This document shows, one piece after another, positions 17,192 to 26,119 of a DNA stretch of 37,294 nucleotides. Source of the DNA: an uncultured Pelagibacteraceae bacterium (lineage in GTDB: Bacteria; Pseudomonadota; Alphaproteobacteria; Pelagibacterales; Pelagibacteraceae). The stretch spans positions 1 through 37,294 of the forward strand of contig CACIDN010000009.1 in assembly GCA_902585415.1 (NCBI GenBank), written 5' to 3'. The translations under genes and the position numbers were made by a program. Position 1 is the first letter of the stretch, and each line of letters opens with the position of its first letter. The notes beneath the pieces were generated by a model. It saw only the letters and a program-made list of their open reading frames with translations. It was not told the DNA's origin and did no database searches.

Positions 17192-18000
17192 AGGTTTAAA
17201 TGAATTTTTTCTATATTAGATACATTTCCTTCCATAAGGATATTTCCATCAACGTCCTTATTTATTTTGATCTTTCCTAATTTAAATTCAATTTCAGTAG
17301 GATAAATTGAAACTTTATTTATTTCACCCGCAATTGCTGTAGCACACGCTGCAGTACCACAAGCTTTAGTCAAGCCTGCCCCTCTTTCCCAATGTAAAAC
17401 CTTAAAATGTTTATCATTAATTTTTTTTGCAAATGTCACGTTTACTTTTTCTGGAAACAAAGAATTACTTTCAATTTTAGGCCCTATATCTTTTATTTGA
17501 ATTTTATCTAAATCTTCAGTAAAAAAAATTATATGCGGATTTCCAACATTCACTGCTGTCCCTGAAAGATTAAGATTATCTATTTTAATTTCAACATTCT
17601 TTGTATCTATTTCTTTTGCTAAAGGTATTTCATTCCAATTTGTTTTAGGAATTCCAATATTAGTTTGTATATTATTCTCATTTAAGATTTTAGACTTTAG
17701 AATACCACTCTTTGTTTCAAATGTGATTTCACTTTTAGCATTTTCTTTTGACAAAAGGCTTGCTACACATCTCGTACCGTTACCACAAGCTGCTGAGTCG
17801 GATCCATCAGAATTTTTAAAAATTAAATAAGCATCAACTTTTTCACTTTTTTTAACTAAAATTAGTTGATCGCAACCAATTTTTTTTCTGTCACAAATAC
17901 TTTTTATTTGAGACTTATTTAATTCAAAATCACTATCTCTTTGATCGATAATAACAAAGTCATTTCCTAAACCATCCATTTTATATGCTTTAAAATCCAT
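17188..18000 (-). CDS. dapF: Diaminopimelate epimerase
   Basis: DapF converts LL-diaminopimelate to meso-diaminopimelate for lysine and peptidoglycan synthesis, without a cofactor. The 270-residue cytosolic protein shows the paired active-site cysteines: C72 in SAACGNGTRC and C214 in TKACGTAAC, with the GLGNDFVIID start typical of the family. Length is normal. It is the first gene of a minus-strand pair with ftsY (ATGA overlap) and is divergent from the ffh operon across 159 bases. Confidence 0.96.
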   Translation of the reverse strand: MDFKAYKMDGLGNDFVIIDQRDSDFELNKSQIKSICDRKKIGCDQLILVKKSEKVDAYLIFKNSDGSDSAACGNGTRCVASLLSKENAKSEITFETKSGILKSKILNENNIQTNIGIPKTNWNEIPLAKEIDTKNVEIKIDNLNLSGTAVNVGNPHIIFFTEDLDKIQIKDIGPKIESNSLFPEKVNVTFAKKINDKHFKVLHWERGAGLTKACGTAACATAIAGEINKVSIYPTEIEFKLGKIKINKDVDGNILMEGNVSNIEKIHLNL

Positions 18001-18022
18001 ATATTTATACTTAACTTATTTA

Positions 18023-18048
18023 TTGACTTTTTGAACCTCTATTATAGT
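18023..18048 (+). promoter_or_regulatory. Possible promoter of the ffh operon
   Basis: TTGACT at 18023-18028 and TATAGT at 18043-18048 resemble -35 and -10 hexamers, but the 14-base spacing is short of the usual 17. A transcript started just after this would begin with the structured leader at about 18051. The same 159-base region must also hold the promoter for the divergent dapF-ftsY pair. Tentative. Confidence 0.3.
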
Positions 18049-18050
18049 TT

Positions 18051-18157
18051 CTCACCACTTCCGCAAAAAAACAGCATTTTGCGGTGTCTTTGGAAACAAA
18101 GAGATCGACACCAGTCAGCGAGGGTTCGCCCACTGGTGCAATGACTGCTGGGTTAAA
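18051..18157 (+). ncRNA. Structured RNA leader upstream of ffh
   Basis: This GC-rich island stands out against AT-rich surroundings. It contains an 8-pair hairpin (18061-18068 with 18077-18084), a CTTTG/CAAAG hairpin with a GAAA tetraloop (18088-18101), and GGG/CCC closed by TTCG (18122-18131) inside CCAGT/ACTGG (18111-18115 with 18132-18136). Competing or pseudoknot pairings are also visible: CAGCA 72-76 of the first loop with TGCTG 146-150, CAGTCA 112-117 with TGACTG 142-147, and CACCA 53-57 with TGGTG 134-138 (last digits of 18xxx). From memory, an ffh-associated RNA motif has been described in Candidatus Pelagibacter ubique; this is probably that element. It ends right before the ffh start, so it may control ffh or be a separate RNA. 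It lacks the GGAAGGAAGCAGC core of 4.5S SRP RNA. Confidence 0.75.
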
Positions 18158-18159
18158 AT

Positions 18160-19518
18160 ATGTTTGAAAATTTAACAAATAAATTCGAAGGTATACTCGA
18201 TAAATTTAGAAAATCACCATCACTTGATGAAGGTCAGGTTGATGATGGTTTAAGATTAATTAGACAAGCTCTATTAGAAGCAGATGTTTCTTTAGACGTC
18301 GCAAAAGAATTTATTAATAATGTTAAACCGAAAGTTTTAGGGAAAGAAATTCTAAGATCAACAGCTCCTGGACAGATGGTTGTAAAAATTGTCTATGACG
18401 AGCTTGTGAATTTCTTAGGTGATAAAAATCAAGAAATTAATTTAAAATCTAATCCACCAATTTCAATTATGATGGTAGGACTCCAAGGATCTGGTAAGAC
18501 AACTAGTACCGCTAAATTATCTAAATTTTTAGAAAAAAATAACAAAAAAAAGATCATGATGGCAAGTTTAGATATCTATCGTCCTGCTGCTCAAGACCAA
18601 TTAAAAGTTCTTGGCGAGCAAAATAATATTCAAACACTGCCAATAATAGAAGGTCAAACACCCACGGATATTTGTAGAAGAGCCTTAACGGCTGCAAACC
18701 TTAATGGCTCAGATGTTATTATTTTTGATACCGCTGGAAGAACACAAATCGATTTACAGATGATGAGTGAAATAAAACAAATAGAGGAAGTCATAAAACC
18801 AAGTGAAACAATACTGGTCGCTGATTCACTTACTGGTCAAGTAGCTGCTAACGTGGCAAAGGAATTTGGAAATACAGTAAAACTTACAGGAATAATTTTA
18901 ACACGTGCTGATGGAGATGGAAGAGGTGGTGCAGCACTTAGTATGAAACATGTTGCTAATGTGCCAATCAAATTTTTAGGAATAGGAGAAAAAATTGAAA
19001 ATTTTGAAATTTTTCACCCTGACAGGATTGCAAATAGAATTTTAGGCATGGGAGATATTGTTTCTCTAGTTGAGAAAGCAGCACAAGACATCGACGAAGA
19101 AAAATTAAAAGAAGCTGAAGAAACTTTAAAAAAAGGACAATTTTCACTAGATGATTATTTAACACAATTAAGACAAATGAAAAAAATGGGTGGTATAGAG
19201 GGAGTAATGTCTTTTTTACCAGGTGTCTCAAAATTAAAATCACAAATGGATCAAGCAGGAGTTGATGAAAAAATTATAACCCAAAATGAGGCAGTAATAT
19301 TGTCGATGACAAAACAAGAAAGAGATAATCCTAAAATAATAAATGGATCAAGAAAAAAAAGAATTGCTAATGGCTCTGGTACAGATATAGCCACTATCAA
19401 TAAATTGTTAAAACAATTTAAAATGATGTCTGACATGATGAAAAAAATGTCAAAAGGAAACACTAAAGGGTTAATGGATAAAGGATTACCTCCAGAACTC
19501 TTTAATCAATTAAAATAA
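18160..19518 (+). CDS. ffh: Signal recognition particle protein Ffh
   Basis: Ffh is the SRP GTPase that binds signal sequences of nascent membrane proteins together with 4.5S RNA and FtsY. The 452-residue protein has the N domain (about 1-90), a G domain with P-loop GLQGSGKTT (107-115), [16 protein letters not shown] and [10 protein letters not shown], and a methionine-rich M domain (about 300-452) ending in [13 protein letters not shown] and the short tail [11 protein letters not shown]. It follows the structured leader directly and begins the ffh-rpsP-trmD-rplS operon; 13 bases separate it from rpsP. Confidence 0.98.
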   Translation: MFENLTNKFEGILDKFRKSPSLDEGQVDDGLRLIRQALLEADVSLDVAKEFINNVKPKVLGKEILRSTAPGQMVVKIVYDELVNFLGDKNQEINLKSNPPISIMMVGLQGSGKTTSTAKLSKFLEKNNKKKIMMASLDIYRPAAQDQLKVLGEQNNIQTLPIIEGQTPTDICRRALTAANLNGSDVIIFDTAGRTQIDLQMMSEIKQIEEVIKPSETILVADSLTGQVAANVAKEFGNTVKLTGIILTRADGDGRGGAALSMKHVANVPIKFLGIGEKIENFEIFHPDRIANRILGMGDIVSLVEKAAQDIDEEKLKEAEETLKKGQFSLDDYLTQLRQMKKMGGIEGVMSFLPGVSKLKSQMDQAGVDEKIITQNEAVILSMTKQERDNPKIINGSRKKRIANGSGTDIATINKLLKQFKMMSDMMKKMSKGNTKGLMDKGLPPELFNQLK

Positions 19519-19531
19519 TAAAGGAGAAAAA

Positions 19532-19963
19532 ATGTTAAAACTTAGATTATCAATGGGCGGTACAAAAAAAAGACCAGTATATAAGATAGTTGTAGCAGAT
19601 AGCAGATTTCCAAGAGATGGAAGATTTATAGAAAAACTAGGATATTTCAATCCACTGTTACCAAAAGATAAAAAAGATAGAGTAGGTCTTGAATCTGAGA
19701 GAATTAAATATTGGTTAAGTCAAGGAGCAAAACCAACTACTAGAGTTGCAAGAATTTTAGGGGAGAATAAATTAATTGAAATGCCTGCAGCTGGTAATAA
19801 TCCCAACAAGGCTATTCCAAAAAAAGATAGAAAAAAACAAGATGCTGGTACTGAAAAAAAAGAGGATAAAAAAGCTGATGCTCCAAAAGAACCTCCAAAG
19901 GCAGAAGAGAAAAAAGCTGATGCTCCAAAAGAAGCTCCAAAGGCAGAGGAAAATAAAAAATAA
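19532..19963 (+). CDS. rpsP: 30S ribosomal protein S16 with a repeat-bearing C-terminal tail
   Basis: S16 is a small-subunit assembly protein. Residues 1 to about 85 match the S16 core ([45 protein letters not shown]). The remaining roughly 58 residues form a Lys/Glu/Ala/Pro tail containing two copies of a 14-residue unit, [14 protein letters not shown], beyond the usual S16 length of about 80-100. AAAGGAG ahead of the ATG is a strong ribosome binding site. The stop overlaps trmD as TAATG. Confidence 0.97.
   Translation: MLKLRLSMGGTKKRPVYKIVVADSRFPRDGRFIEKLGYFNPLLPKDKKDRVGLESERIKYWLSQGAKPTTRVARILGENKLIEMPAAGNNPNKAIPKKDRKKQDAGTEKKEDKKADAPKEPPKAEEKKADAPKEAPKAEENKK
19868..19951 (+). repeat. Two-copy 42-base direct repeat inside rpsP
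   Basis: Bases 19868-19909 and 19910-19951 are near-identical 42-base units, each coding for 14 residues of the S16 tail. Differences include CCT against GCT in the Pro/Ala codon. The match at nucleotide level, not just protein level, suggests a recent tandem duplication. Confidence 0.85.
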
Positions 19964-20649
19964 TGTTTCAAGTAAAAATATTCACTTTATATCCAGACTT
20001 TTTTCCAGGAATTCTAAGCAAAGGTATTTATGGAAGAGCAATTGAGAAAAGTTTGTGGAACTTGGATGTAATCAATATTAGAGACTACGCAAAAGATAAG
20101 CATAAAACAGCAGATGATACTCCTTACGGAGGTGGTGAAGGAATGGTTTTAAAACCTGATGTAGTCGCAAAAGCACTAGATCAAAATTTAAAAAAAAATG
20201 AAAAAATTATTTATTTAACACCTAAAGGAAAGACTTTTGATCAAAATAAAGCAAAAAAATTTTTGAAAGAAAAAAAAATAAATATTCTTTGTGGTCATTT
20301 TGAAGGAATTGACCAAAGAGTCATAGAGTCCAGAGGTATTGAAGAGATAAGTATTGGGGACTACATTTTGTCAGGTGGTGAGACAGCTGCATACGTAATT
20401 TTGGATAGCATATTAAGACTTGTGCCGGGTGTTCTAGGAAATGAAAACTCGTACAAAGACGAAAGTTTTGAAAATGGTTTATTGGAGTATCCTCAGTATA
20501 CAAAACCACAAATATGGGAAAAAACACCAGTTCCTGAGGTGCTTTTATCAGGAGATCATAGCAAAATTAAAGACTGGCGTTTATCTCAATCAGAGGCTAT
20601 AACACGCCACCGAAGACCAGACTTGTGGCAAAAATATAAAAAAAATTAA
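19963..20649 (+). CDS. trmD: tRNA (guanine-N1)-methyltransferase TrmD
   Basis: TrmD methylates G37 of tRNAs that have G at position 36, using S-adenosylmethionine, and prevents +1 frameshifting. The 228-residue protein starts with the typical [10 protein letters not shown] and has [12 protein letters not shown] (about 58-69), [10 protein letters not shown], and the trefoil-knot SAM site [12 protein letters not shown] (about 129-140). The C-terminal domain with RHRRPDLW is intact. It lies in the conserved order rpsP-trmD-rplS, with its start coupled to rpsP. Confidence 0.97.
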   Translation: MFQVKIFTLYPDFFPGILSKGIYGRAIEKSLWNLDVINIRDYAKDKHKTADDTPYGGGEGMVLKPDVVAKALDQNLKKNEKIIYLTPKGKTFDQNKAKKFLKEKKINILCGHFEGIDQRVIESRGIEEISIGDYILSGGETAAYVILDSILRLVPGVLGNENSYKDESFENGLLEYPQYTKPQIWEKTPVPEVLLSGDHSKIKDWRLSQSEAITRHRRPDLWQKYKKN

Positions 20650-20665
20650 ATTGATAAACATACAA

Positions 20666-21190
20666 ATGAAAAATATTGAAGAAATAAATAGAGAGAACGT
20701 AAAGAAAATCTCAGCAGAAAAAAAATTACCAGATTTTTTTCCTGGAGATATTATTAAAGTTGGTGTTAGAATTACAGAAGGAAAGAGAGAAAGAATTCAA
20801 TATTTTGAGGGCGTTTGTATAGCAAAAAAAAATAGAGACATTAACTCTTCATTCACCGTAAGAAAAATATCATTTGGCGAAGGAGTTGAAAGAACATTTG
20901 CACTCTTTAGTCCAATTGTTGATACTATTAAAGTCATAAGATCTGGGAAAGTAAGAAGAGCTAAACTATACTACTTAAGAGACAGAACAGGGAAATCAGC
21001 AAAAATTGCTGAAAAAATTAAAAAGAAAATTGGTATTGATATAGAGACAAAACCTGAGGGAGTAACAGAGGAAAATGTTGTTAAACAGACAACAAAAGAT
21101 GATAAAGTAGAAACTCCTGAGGATGATAAATCTCCGTCTTTAAAAAAAGATGAGAGTCTTAAAGAAGATAGCACTAAAAAGGCTAAATAA
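20666..21190 (+). CDS. rplS: 50S ribosomal protein L19 with an extended C-terminal tail
   Basis: L19 lies at the 30S-50S interface. I chose the ATG at 20666 over the in-frame TTG at 20651 because [14 protein letters not shown] matches the usual L19 start. The core (about 1-115) contains [20 protein letters not shown], the QYFEGVCIA strand, and [16 protein letters not shown]. After about residue 120 a lysine- and aspartate-rich tail of some 50 residues extends past the usual length of about 115, as with S16 in the same operon. leuC begins 16 bases later. Confidence 0.96.
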   Translation: MKNIEEINRENVKKISAEKKLPDFFPGDIIKVGVRITEGKRERIQYFEGVCIAKKNRDINSSFTVRKISFGEGVERTFALFSPIVDTIKVIRSGKVRRAKLYYLRDRTGKSAKIAEKIKKKIGIDIETKPEGVTEENVVKQTTKDDKVETPEDDKSPSLKKDESLKEDSTKKAK

Positions 21191-21206
21191 AATTAAACTT
21201 TTTTAA

Positions 21207-22610
21207 ATGTCAAAAACTTTATACGATAAAATCTGGGAAGAACATTTAGTACATCAGCAAGAAGATGGCACATCTTTGTTATTTGTCGATAGACATTTAA
21301 TACATGAGGTTACTAGTCCCCAAGCTTTTGAAGGTTTAAGAAATTCTAACAGGAAAGTCAGAAATCCCGAATTAACACTTGCAGTTGCAGATCATAATGT
21401 TCCAACTACAGATAGATCTAAAGGTATTGCAGATGAGGAGTCTAAAATCCAAGTTGATACACTAGATAGGAATTGCAAGGAGTTTGGAATTAAACTTTTT
21501 GGAATGTCTGACAAAAGACAGGGTATAGTACATATTATTGGGCCAGAGCAAGGATTTACACAGCCTGGGAACATAATTGTTTGTGGAGACAGTCATACAG
21601 CAACTCATGGAGCTTTTGGCGCATTAGCTTTTGGAATAGGTACTTCAGAAGTTGAGCACGTATTAGCAACCCAAACGTTGGTTCAAAAAAAATCAAAAAA
21701 TTTAAGAATAAGCGTTAATGGTAAATTACCAATCGGAGTAACGTCTAAAGATGTAATTTTACAAATAATAGGAAAAATTGGAACTGCTGGAGGTACAGGT
21801 TATGTCATTGAATATGCTGGAGATGTTATCTCATCATTGACAGTGGAAAATAGAATGACAATTTGCAACATGACAATCGAAGGTGGAGCAAGAGCAGGAT
21901 TGATAGCTCCTGACGAAAAGATATTTAAATATTTAAAAGGTAAACCGATGGCACCAAAAAATGAAATCTGGGATAAAGCAGTTGAATATTGGAGTAAACT
22001 TAATTCAGATAATAACGCTAATTTTGATAAAGAAGTTACACTTAAAGGAGAAGACATACAGCCAATGGTTACTTGGGGTACATCACCACAAGATGTTATT
22101 ACAATAGATGGAAAAGTTCCTAATCCTTCTGATGAAAAAGATAATGACAGAAGAAACTCAATTGAAAGATCTTTAAAATATATGGGTCTTAAACCAAATA
22201 CATTAATTAAAGATATAAAAATTGACAAAGTTTTCATAGGTAGCTGTACAAATGGTAGAATTGAAGATTTAAGAGATGCTGCAAAAATTCTAAAGGATAA
22301 GAAAATTGCATCTCATGTAAAAGCCATGGTCGTTCCAGGATCAGGGTTAGTAAAAGAACAAGCTGAACAAGAGGGTTTAGATAAAATATTTTTAAATTCT
22401 GGATTTGAGTGGAGAGAACCAGGATGTTCCATGTGTTTAGCAATGAATGCTGATAAACTTAAACCAGAGGAAAGATGCGCATCAACATCTAACAGAAATT
22501 TTGAGGGTAGACAAGGTAGAGGTGGTAGAACACATTTAGTTAGCCCAGCTATGGCAGCAGCAGCAGCAATTTCTGGAAATTTTGACGATGTAAGAAAGTA
22601 TAAAAATTAA
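21207..22610 (+). CDS. leuC: 3-isopropylmalate dehydratase large subunit
   Basis: LeuC with LeuD isomerises 2-isopropylmalate to 3-isopropylmalate in leucine synthesis, using a 4Fe-4S cluster. The 467-residue aconitase-family protein shows cluster ligands C347 (in GSCTNGR), C407 and C410 (in [11 protein letters not shown]), plus [24 protein letters not shown] early in the chain. Length is as expected. It follows rplS by 16 bases and is joined to leuD by TAATG. leuA is not in the window. Confidence 0.97.
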   Translation: MSKTLYDKIWEEHLVHQQEDGTSLLFVDRHLIHEVTSPQAFEGLRNSNRKVRNPELTLAVADHNVPTTDRSKGIADEESKIQVDTLDRNCKEFGIKLFGMSDKRQGIVHIIGPEQGFTQPGNIIVCGDSHTATHGAFGALAFGIGTSEVEHVLATQTLVQKKSKNLRISVNGKLPIGVTSKDVILQIIGKIGTAGGTGYVIEYAGDVISSLTVENRMTICNMTIEGGARAGLIAPDEKIFKYLKGKPMAPKNEIWDKAVEYWSKLNSDNNANFDKEVTLKGEDIQPMVTWGTSPQDVITIDGKVPNPSDEKDNDRRNSIERSLKYMGLKPNTLIKDIKIDKVFIGSCTNGRIEDLRDAAKILKDKKIASHVKAMVVPGSGLVKEQAEQEGLDKIFLNSGFEWREPGCSMCLAMNADKLKPEERCASTSNRNFEGRQGRGGRTHLVSPAMAAAAAISGNFDDVRKYKN

Positions 22611-23215
22611 TGAAAAAGTTTAACAAATTAAAAAGCATTCCTGCATACATACCAATAGTTAATATCGATACGGATATGATAATTCCTAAACAATTTTTAA
22701 AAACAATTAAAAGGACCGGGTTAGGAAAAAATCTTTTTTTCGAGATGAGGTATGATGATGAAGGTAAAGAAATTTCTGACTTTATTTTAAATAATGAACC
22801 TTACAATCAATCAAAAATACTAATCACTGGTAAAAACTTTGGATGTGGCTCATCGAGAGAACATGCACCTTGGGCACTTTCAGACTTTGGAATTACTTGT
22901 GTAATAAGTTCTAGTTATGCAGACATATTTTACAATAATTGTTTCAAAAATGGCATTTTACCAATAACTATCAAAGAGGAAGCAATAAAAGAATTATCTG
23001 AATATTCTACAAGGAAAGAAGAAATATCCATAAACTTGGAGGACCAGTCTATAAAATTTGGGAATAATGAAATGATGTTTGAAATTGATGAGTTTAAAAA
23101 AAAATGTCTTCTAGAAGGTTTAGATGATATCTCTCTTTCGTTAGCCCAATCTTCAAAGATTTCAGCTTACGAAAACAAAGTAAAGTCATCGAAGCCTTGG
23201 ATTTTTAATGATTAA
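22610..23215 (+). CDS. leuD: 3-isopropylmalate dehydratase small subunit
   Basis: LeuD supplies the swivel domain of isopropylmalate isomerase. The 201-residue protein has [15 protein letters not shown] near the start and the hallmark [17 protein letters not shown] (about 77-93), plus the [19 protein letters not shown] stretch. Length is typical. The gene is coupled to leuC by TAATG and overlaps leuB by 8 bases. Confidence 0.97.
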   Translation: MKKFNKLKSIPAYIPIVNIDTDMIIPKQFLKTIKRTGLGKNLFFEMRYDDEGKEISDFILNNEPYNQSKILITGKNFGCGSSREHAPWALSDFGITCVISSSYADIFYNNCFKNGILPITIKEEAIKELSEYSTRKEEISINLEDQSIKFGNNEMMFEIDEFKKKCLLEGLDDISLSLAQSSKISAYENKVKSSKPWIFND

Positions 23216-24317
23216 AGTAAAAAAAAGAAAAATTTTACTTTTACCTGGGGATGGTATTGGTCCAGAAGTAGTCAATGAGGTAAAAAAAATAATTGAATGG
23301 TTTAACAAAAATAGATCGCTTGATTTCGAATTAGACCAAGATTTAGTAGGTGGGGCTGCGTATGATAAATTTAAAACTCCTATTACCGACGAAGTATTTT
23401 TTAAAGCTTTAGAATGTGAAGCAGTGATTTTGGGCGCTGTGGGAGGCCCTAAATGGGAAAACTTAGATTTTTCTAAAAAACCAGAAAGAGCATTACTAAA
23501 GTTAAGAAAAGAACTTAAACTTTTTGCAAATTTACGACCTGCTATTTGTTTTAAACAGTTAGTTGAGGCCTCTAGTTTAAAACCCGAAATAGTTTCAGGA
23601 CTTGATATAATGATAGTAAGGGAATTGACTGGAGGAATTTATTTTGGTGAACCAAGAGGTATAAAACCTATCGACAATGGAGAAAGAAAAGGAATTAATA
23701 CTCACACATATACGTCTAAAGAAATTGAGAGAGTTGCAAAAGTTGCTTTTGAATTGGCCAAAAAAAGAAATAATAAAGTCACCTCTTGTGACAAATCAAA
23801 TGTTATGGAGGCCGGTCAATTGTGGAAAGAAGAAATAACAGCTCTTCACAAAAAAGATTATAAAGACGTAAATTTAGAACATATGCTTGCAGATAACTGT
23901 GCTATGCAGTTATTAAGAAATCCAAAACAATTTGATGTAATAGTAACTGATAATTTGTTTGGAGATATATTATCTGATGAAGCGGCAATGCTTACAGGAT
24001 CATTAGGATTATTACCTTCGGCATCACTTGGTGCAAAAGATAAAGATGGAAATTTAAGATCAATGTATGAGCCTGTACATGGTTCTGCTCCAGATATCGC
24101 AGGCAAAGGTATTGCTAATCCAATTGCAACAATTTTAAGTTTTTCAATGGCTTTAAAATATTCTTTAAACTTAGATAAAGAGTCTACAGAATTGGACAAT
24201 GCAGTTCAGAAAGTCTTAGATGACGGATTAAGGACAAAAGACATTATTTCTGAAGGGAAAAAAGAAGTTTCAACCTCCATGATGGGGGATGCGATTATTG
24301 CGTGTTTGCAAAAATAA
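23208..24317 (+). CDS. leuB: 3-isopropylmalate dehydrogenase
   Basis: LeuB oxidatively decarboxylates 3-isopropylmalate to 2-oxoisocaproate using NAD, the third step of leucine synthesis. The 369-residue protein has [12 protein letters not shown] near residues 10-21, [14 protein letters not shown], the YFGEPRG loop typical of LeuB rather than isocitrate dehydrogenase, the DKSNVME catalytic region, and [15 protein letters not shown] with metal-binding aspartates, then [18 protein letters not shown]. It closes the leuCDB run; a 32-base gap leads to the DMSP genes. Confidence 0.97.
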   Translation: MIKVKKRKILLLPGDGIGPEVVNEVKKIIEWFNKNRSLDFELDQDLVGGAAYDKFKTPITDEVFFKALECEAVILGAVGGPKWENLDFSKKPERALLKLRKELKLFANLRPAICFKQLVEASSLKPEIVSGLDIMIVRELTGGIYFGEPRGIKPIDNGERKGINTHTYTSKEIERVAKVAFELAKKRNNKVTSCDKSNVMEAGQLWKEEITALHKKDYKDVNLEHMLADNCAMQLLRNPKQFDVIVTDNLFGDILSDEAAMLTGSLGLLPSASLGAKDKDGNLRSMYEPVHGSAPDIAGKGIANPIATILSFSMALKYSLNLDKESTELDNAVQKVLDDGLRTKDIISEGKKEVSTSMMGDAIIACLQK

Positions 24318-24349
24318 TTAAATTATCTTAATTTAGGGGTAGTAAAAAA

Positions 24350-26116
24350 ATGACAACTTATACAGCACCAGTTGAAGATATGATGTTTCTTTTTGAGAAA
24401 TTAAGAGACAATAAAAATTATAATGATTTAGAAAAGTATAAAGAAGTCAGCCCAGATCTTGTTAAAAACATTTTAGAGGAAGCTGCGAAAATAAATGAAA
24501 ACCTAATTTTACCACTTGCAAAAGCAGGTGATGAAAATCCTGCTGTGTTAGAAAATGGCATAGTGAGAACTCCTCCTGGATACAAAGAAGTTTATCAAAA
24601 ATACATTGAGGATGGATGGACATCATTATCCTGCGATCCAAAATATGGTGGACAGGGAATGCCAAGAACTGTAAGTGCTTTTTTTGACGAAATGATATCA
24701 TCTGCTAGCTTAGCATTTAAACTTTATAGTGAGTTAACACTCGGTGCCTATAACTGTATTCATCATCATGCATCAGAAGAAATTAAAAATAAATATCTTC
24801 CAAAAATGGTTGAGGGTAAATGGAGTGGCACAATGTGTTTAACAGAGCCAATTTGTGGAACAGATTTAGGTTTATTAAAAACAAAAGCAGTAGAACAACA
24901 AGACGGAACTTATAAAATTACAGGACAAAAAATATTCATTACTTCTGGTGACCATGATTTGACAGAAAATATTATTCACTTAGTAATTGCGAGAGCAGTA
25001 GACTCTCCGAAAGGAACTAAAGGAATAAGTTTATTTTTAGTTCCAAAATTTAATGTAAAAGAAGATGGAACAATTGGGACAAGAAATGGAATATCGACAG
25101 GATCAATAGAAACAAAGATGGGTATTAAAGGCTCAGCTACTTGTGTTTTAAATTTTGATGATGCAACTGGGTTTATAATTGGTCCTAAAAATAAAGGATT
25201 AAGCCAAATGTTTACTATGATGAATTTAGAGAGAATAGTTGTTGGAATTCAAGGTTTAGGTATTTCAGAAATAGCTTATCAGAATTCGTTAAGCTATGCG
25301 AAAGAGAGAAAACAAGGAAAAAGTAATAACAATAAATCAGAAAATGGGAGTGCTGACTTAATTATTGATCACGCAGATATAAGAAGATCTTTGTTAAACA
25401 TGAAATCAATAATTGAAGGAGAAAGAGCACTATGTTTCTGGTTATCTCAACAAACTGAAGTTAGCTTAAATCATAGCGATCAGAAAATTAAACAAGATGC
25501 ATCTGATATGGTTTCTCTAATGACACCAGTTGTAAAATCATTATTTTCAGACTTAGGTATGGAAATAACAAGTGATGCAATGCAAATATACGGCGGATAT
25601 GGTTATACGAAAGATCAAGGTATAGAACAATTATATAGAGACAACAGGATAACTCCAATTTATGAAGGAACCAATTCAGTGCAAGCAGCTGATTTAGTTT
25701 TTAGAAAATTATCGAATAAAAATGGAAATATAATTAATAAGTTTTTGCAGCTAATGAAATCAGAAATTAATTCAAATAATGAAAAAATAAAACCGTTTAT
25801 TAAAGAATTTAATATTTATTTAGATATTCTAAAAAAGTTCAGCGAGTGGACTGTTGACAGAGCAAAGGCGAACAAAGATGATGTAAGTGCTGCAGCAAAT
25901 GACTATTTAAAGACACTTGGATATATTTCAATAGCTTTTGCGTGGATCAAAACCCTTGAGGTAAGTTTCAAAGATTATCAAGAAAATAAAAAATTTTATG
26001 ACGACAAAATAAACACAGCTAAATTTTATTTTGATAAAGTCCTACCCAGAGCCGAACATCACTATAAATCTGCAATCTCGGGTAGCTCAAATATTATGAA
26101 TTTTAATTTTAACTAA
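24350..26116 (+). CDS. dmdC: 3-methylmercaptopropionyl-CoA dehydrogenase (DmdC)
   Basis: DmdC oxidises methylmercaptopropionyl-CoA to methylthioacryloyl-CoA in DMSP demethylation, with electrons passed to ETF. The 588-residue FAD protein is longer than ordinary acyl-CoA dehydrogenases (about 380) because of an N-terminal leader segment (TTYTAPVEDMMFLFEKL) and a C-terminal helical domain, both typical of the DmdC group. MCLTEPICGTDLG (162-174) is the FAD/substrate loop, and E439 in IYEGTNSVQA is the expected catalytic base. The order dmdC-dmdB-hydrolase-dmdA supports the assignment over a generic dehydrogenase. No electron-transfer flavoprotein genes are in the window. Confidence 0.87.
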   Translation: MTTYTAPVEDMMFLFEKLRDNKNYNDLEKYKEVSPDLVKNILEEAAKINENLILPLAKAGDENPAVLENGIVRTPPGYKEVYQKYIEDGWTSLSCDPKYGGQGMPRTVSAFFDEMISSASLAFKLYSELTLGAYNCIHHHASEEIKNKYLPKMVEGKWSGTMCLTEPICGTDLGLLKTKAVEQQDGTYKITGQKIFITSGDHDLTENIIHLVIARAVDSPKGTKGISLFLVPKFNVKEDGTIGTRNGISTGSIETKMGIKGSATCVLNFDDATGFIIGPKNKGLSQMFTMMNLERIVVGIQGLGISEIAYQNSLSYAKERKQGKSNNNKSENGSADLIIDHADIRRSLLNMKSIIEGERALCFWLSQQTEVSLNHSDQKIKQDASDMVSLMTPVVKSLFSDLGMEITSDAMQIYGGYGYTKDQGIEQLYRDNRITPIYEGTNSVQAADLVFRKLSNKNGNIINKFLQLMKSEINSNNEKIKPFIKEFNIYLDILKKFSEWTVDRAKANKDDVSAAANDYLKTLGYISIAFAWIKTLEVSFKDYQENKKFYDDKINTAKFYFDKVLPRAEHHYKSAISGSSNIMNFNFN

Positions 26117-26119
26117 AAA

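Noticed and set aside
18051..18157. 4.5S SRP RNA gene (ffs)
   Set aside because: Its place beside ffh is tempting, but the highly conserved SRP core (GGUCAGG, GGAAGGAAGCAGC) is absent; the GAAA loop here caps a simple CTTTG/CAAAG stem.
19720..19971. Minus-strand open frame with an Ala/Phe/Ser repeat
   Set aside because: It is the antisense of the rpsP tail repeat; the repeated pattern is imposed by the S16 coding sequence.
21800..22237. 145-residue minus-strand open frame
   Set aside because: It lies fully inside leuC, which has all its cluster cysteines and normal length; no family features in the antisense product.
23858..24199. 113-residue minus-strand open frame
   Set aside because: Antisense of the conserved LeuB C-terminal half; no independent signal.
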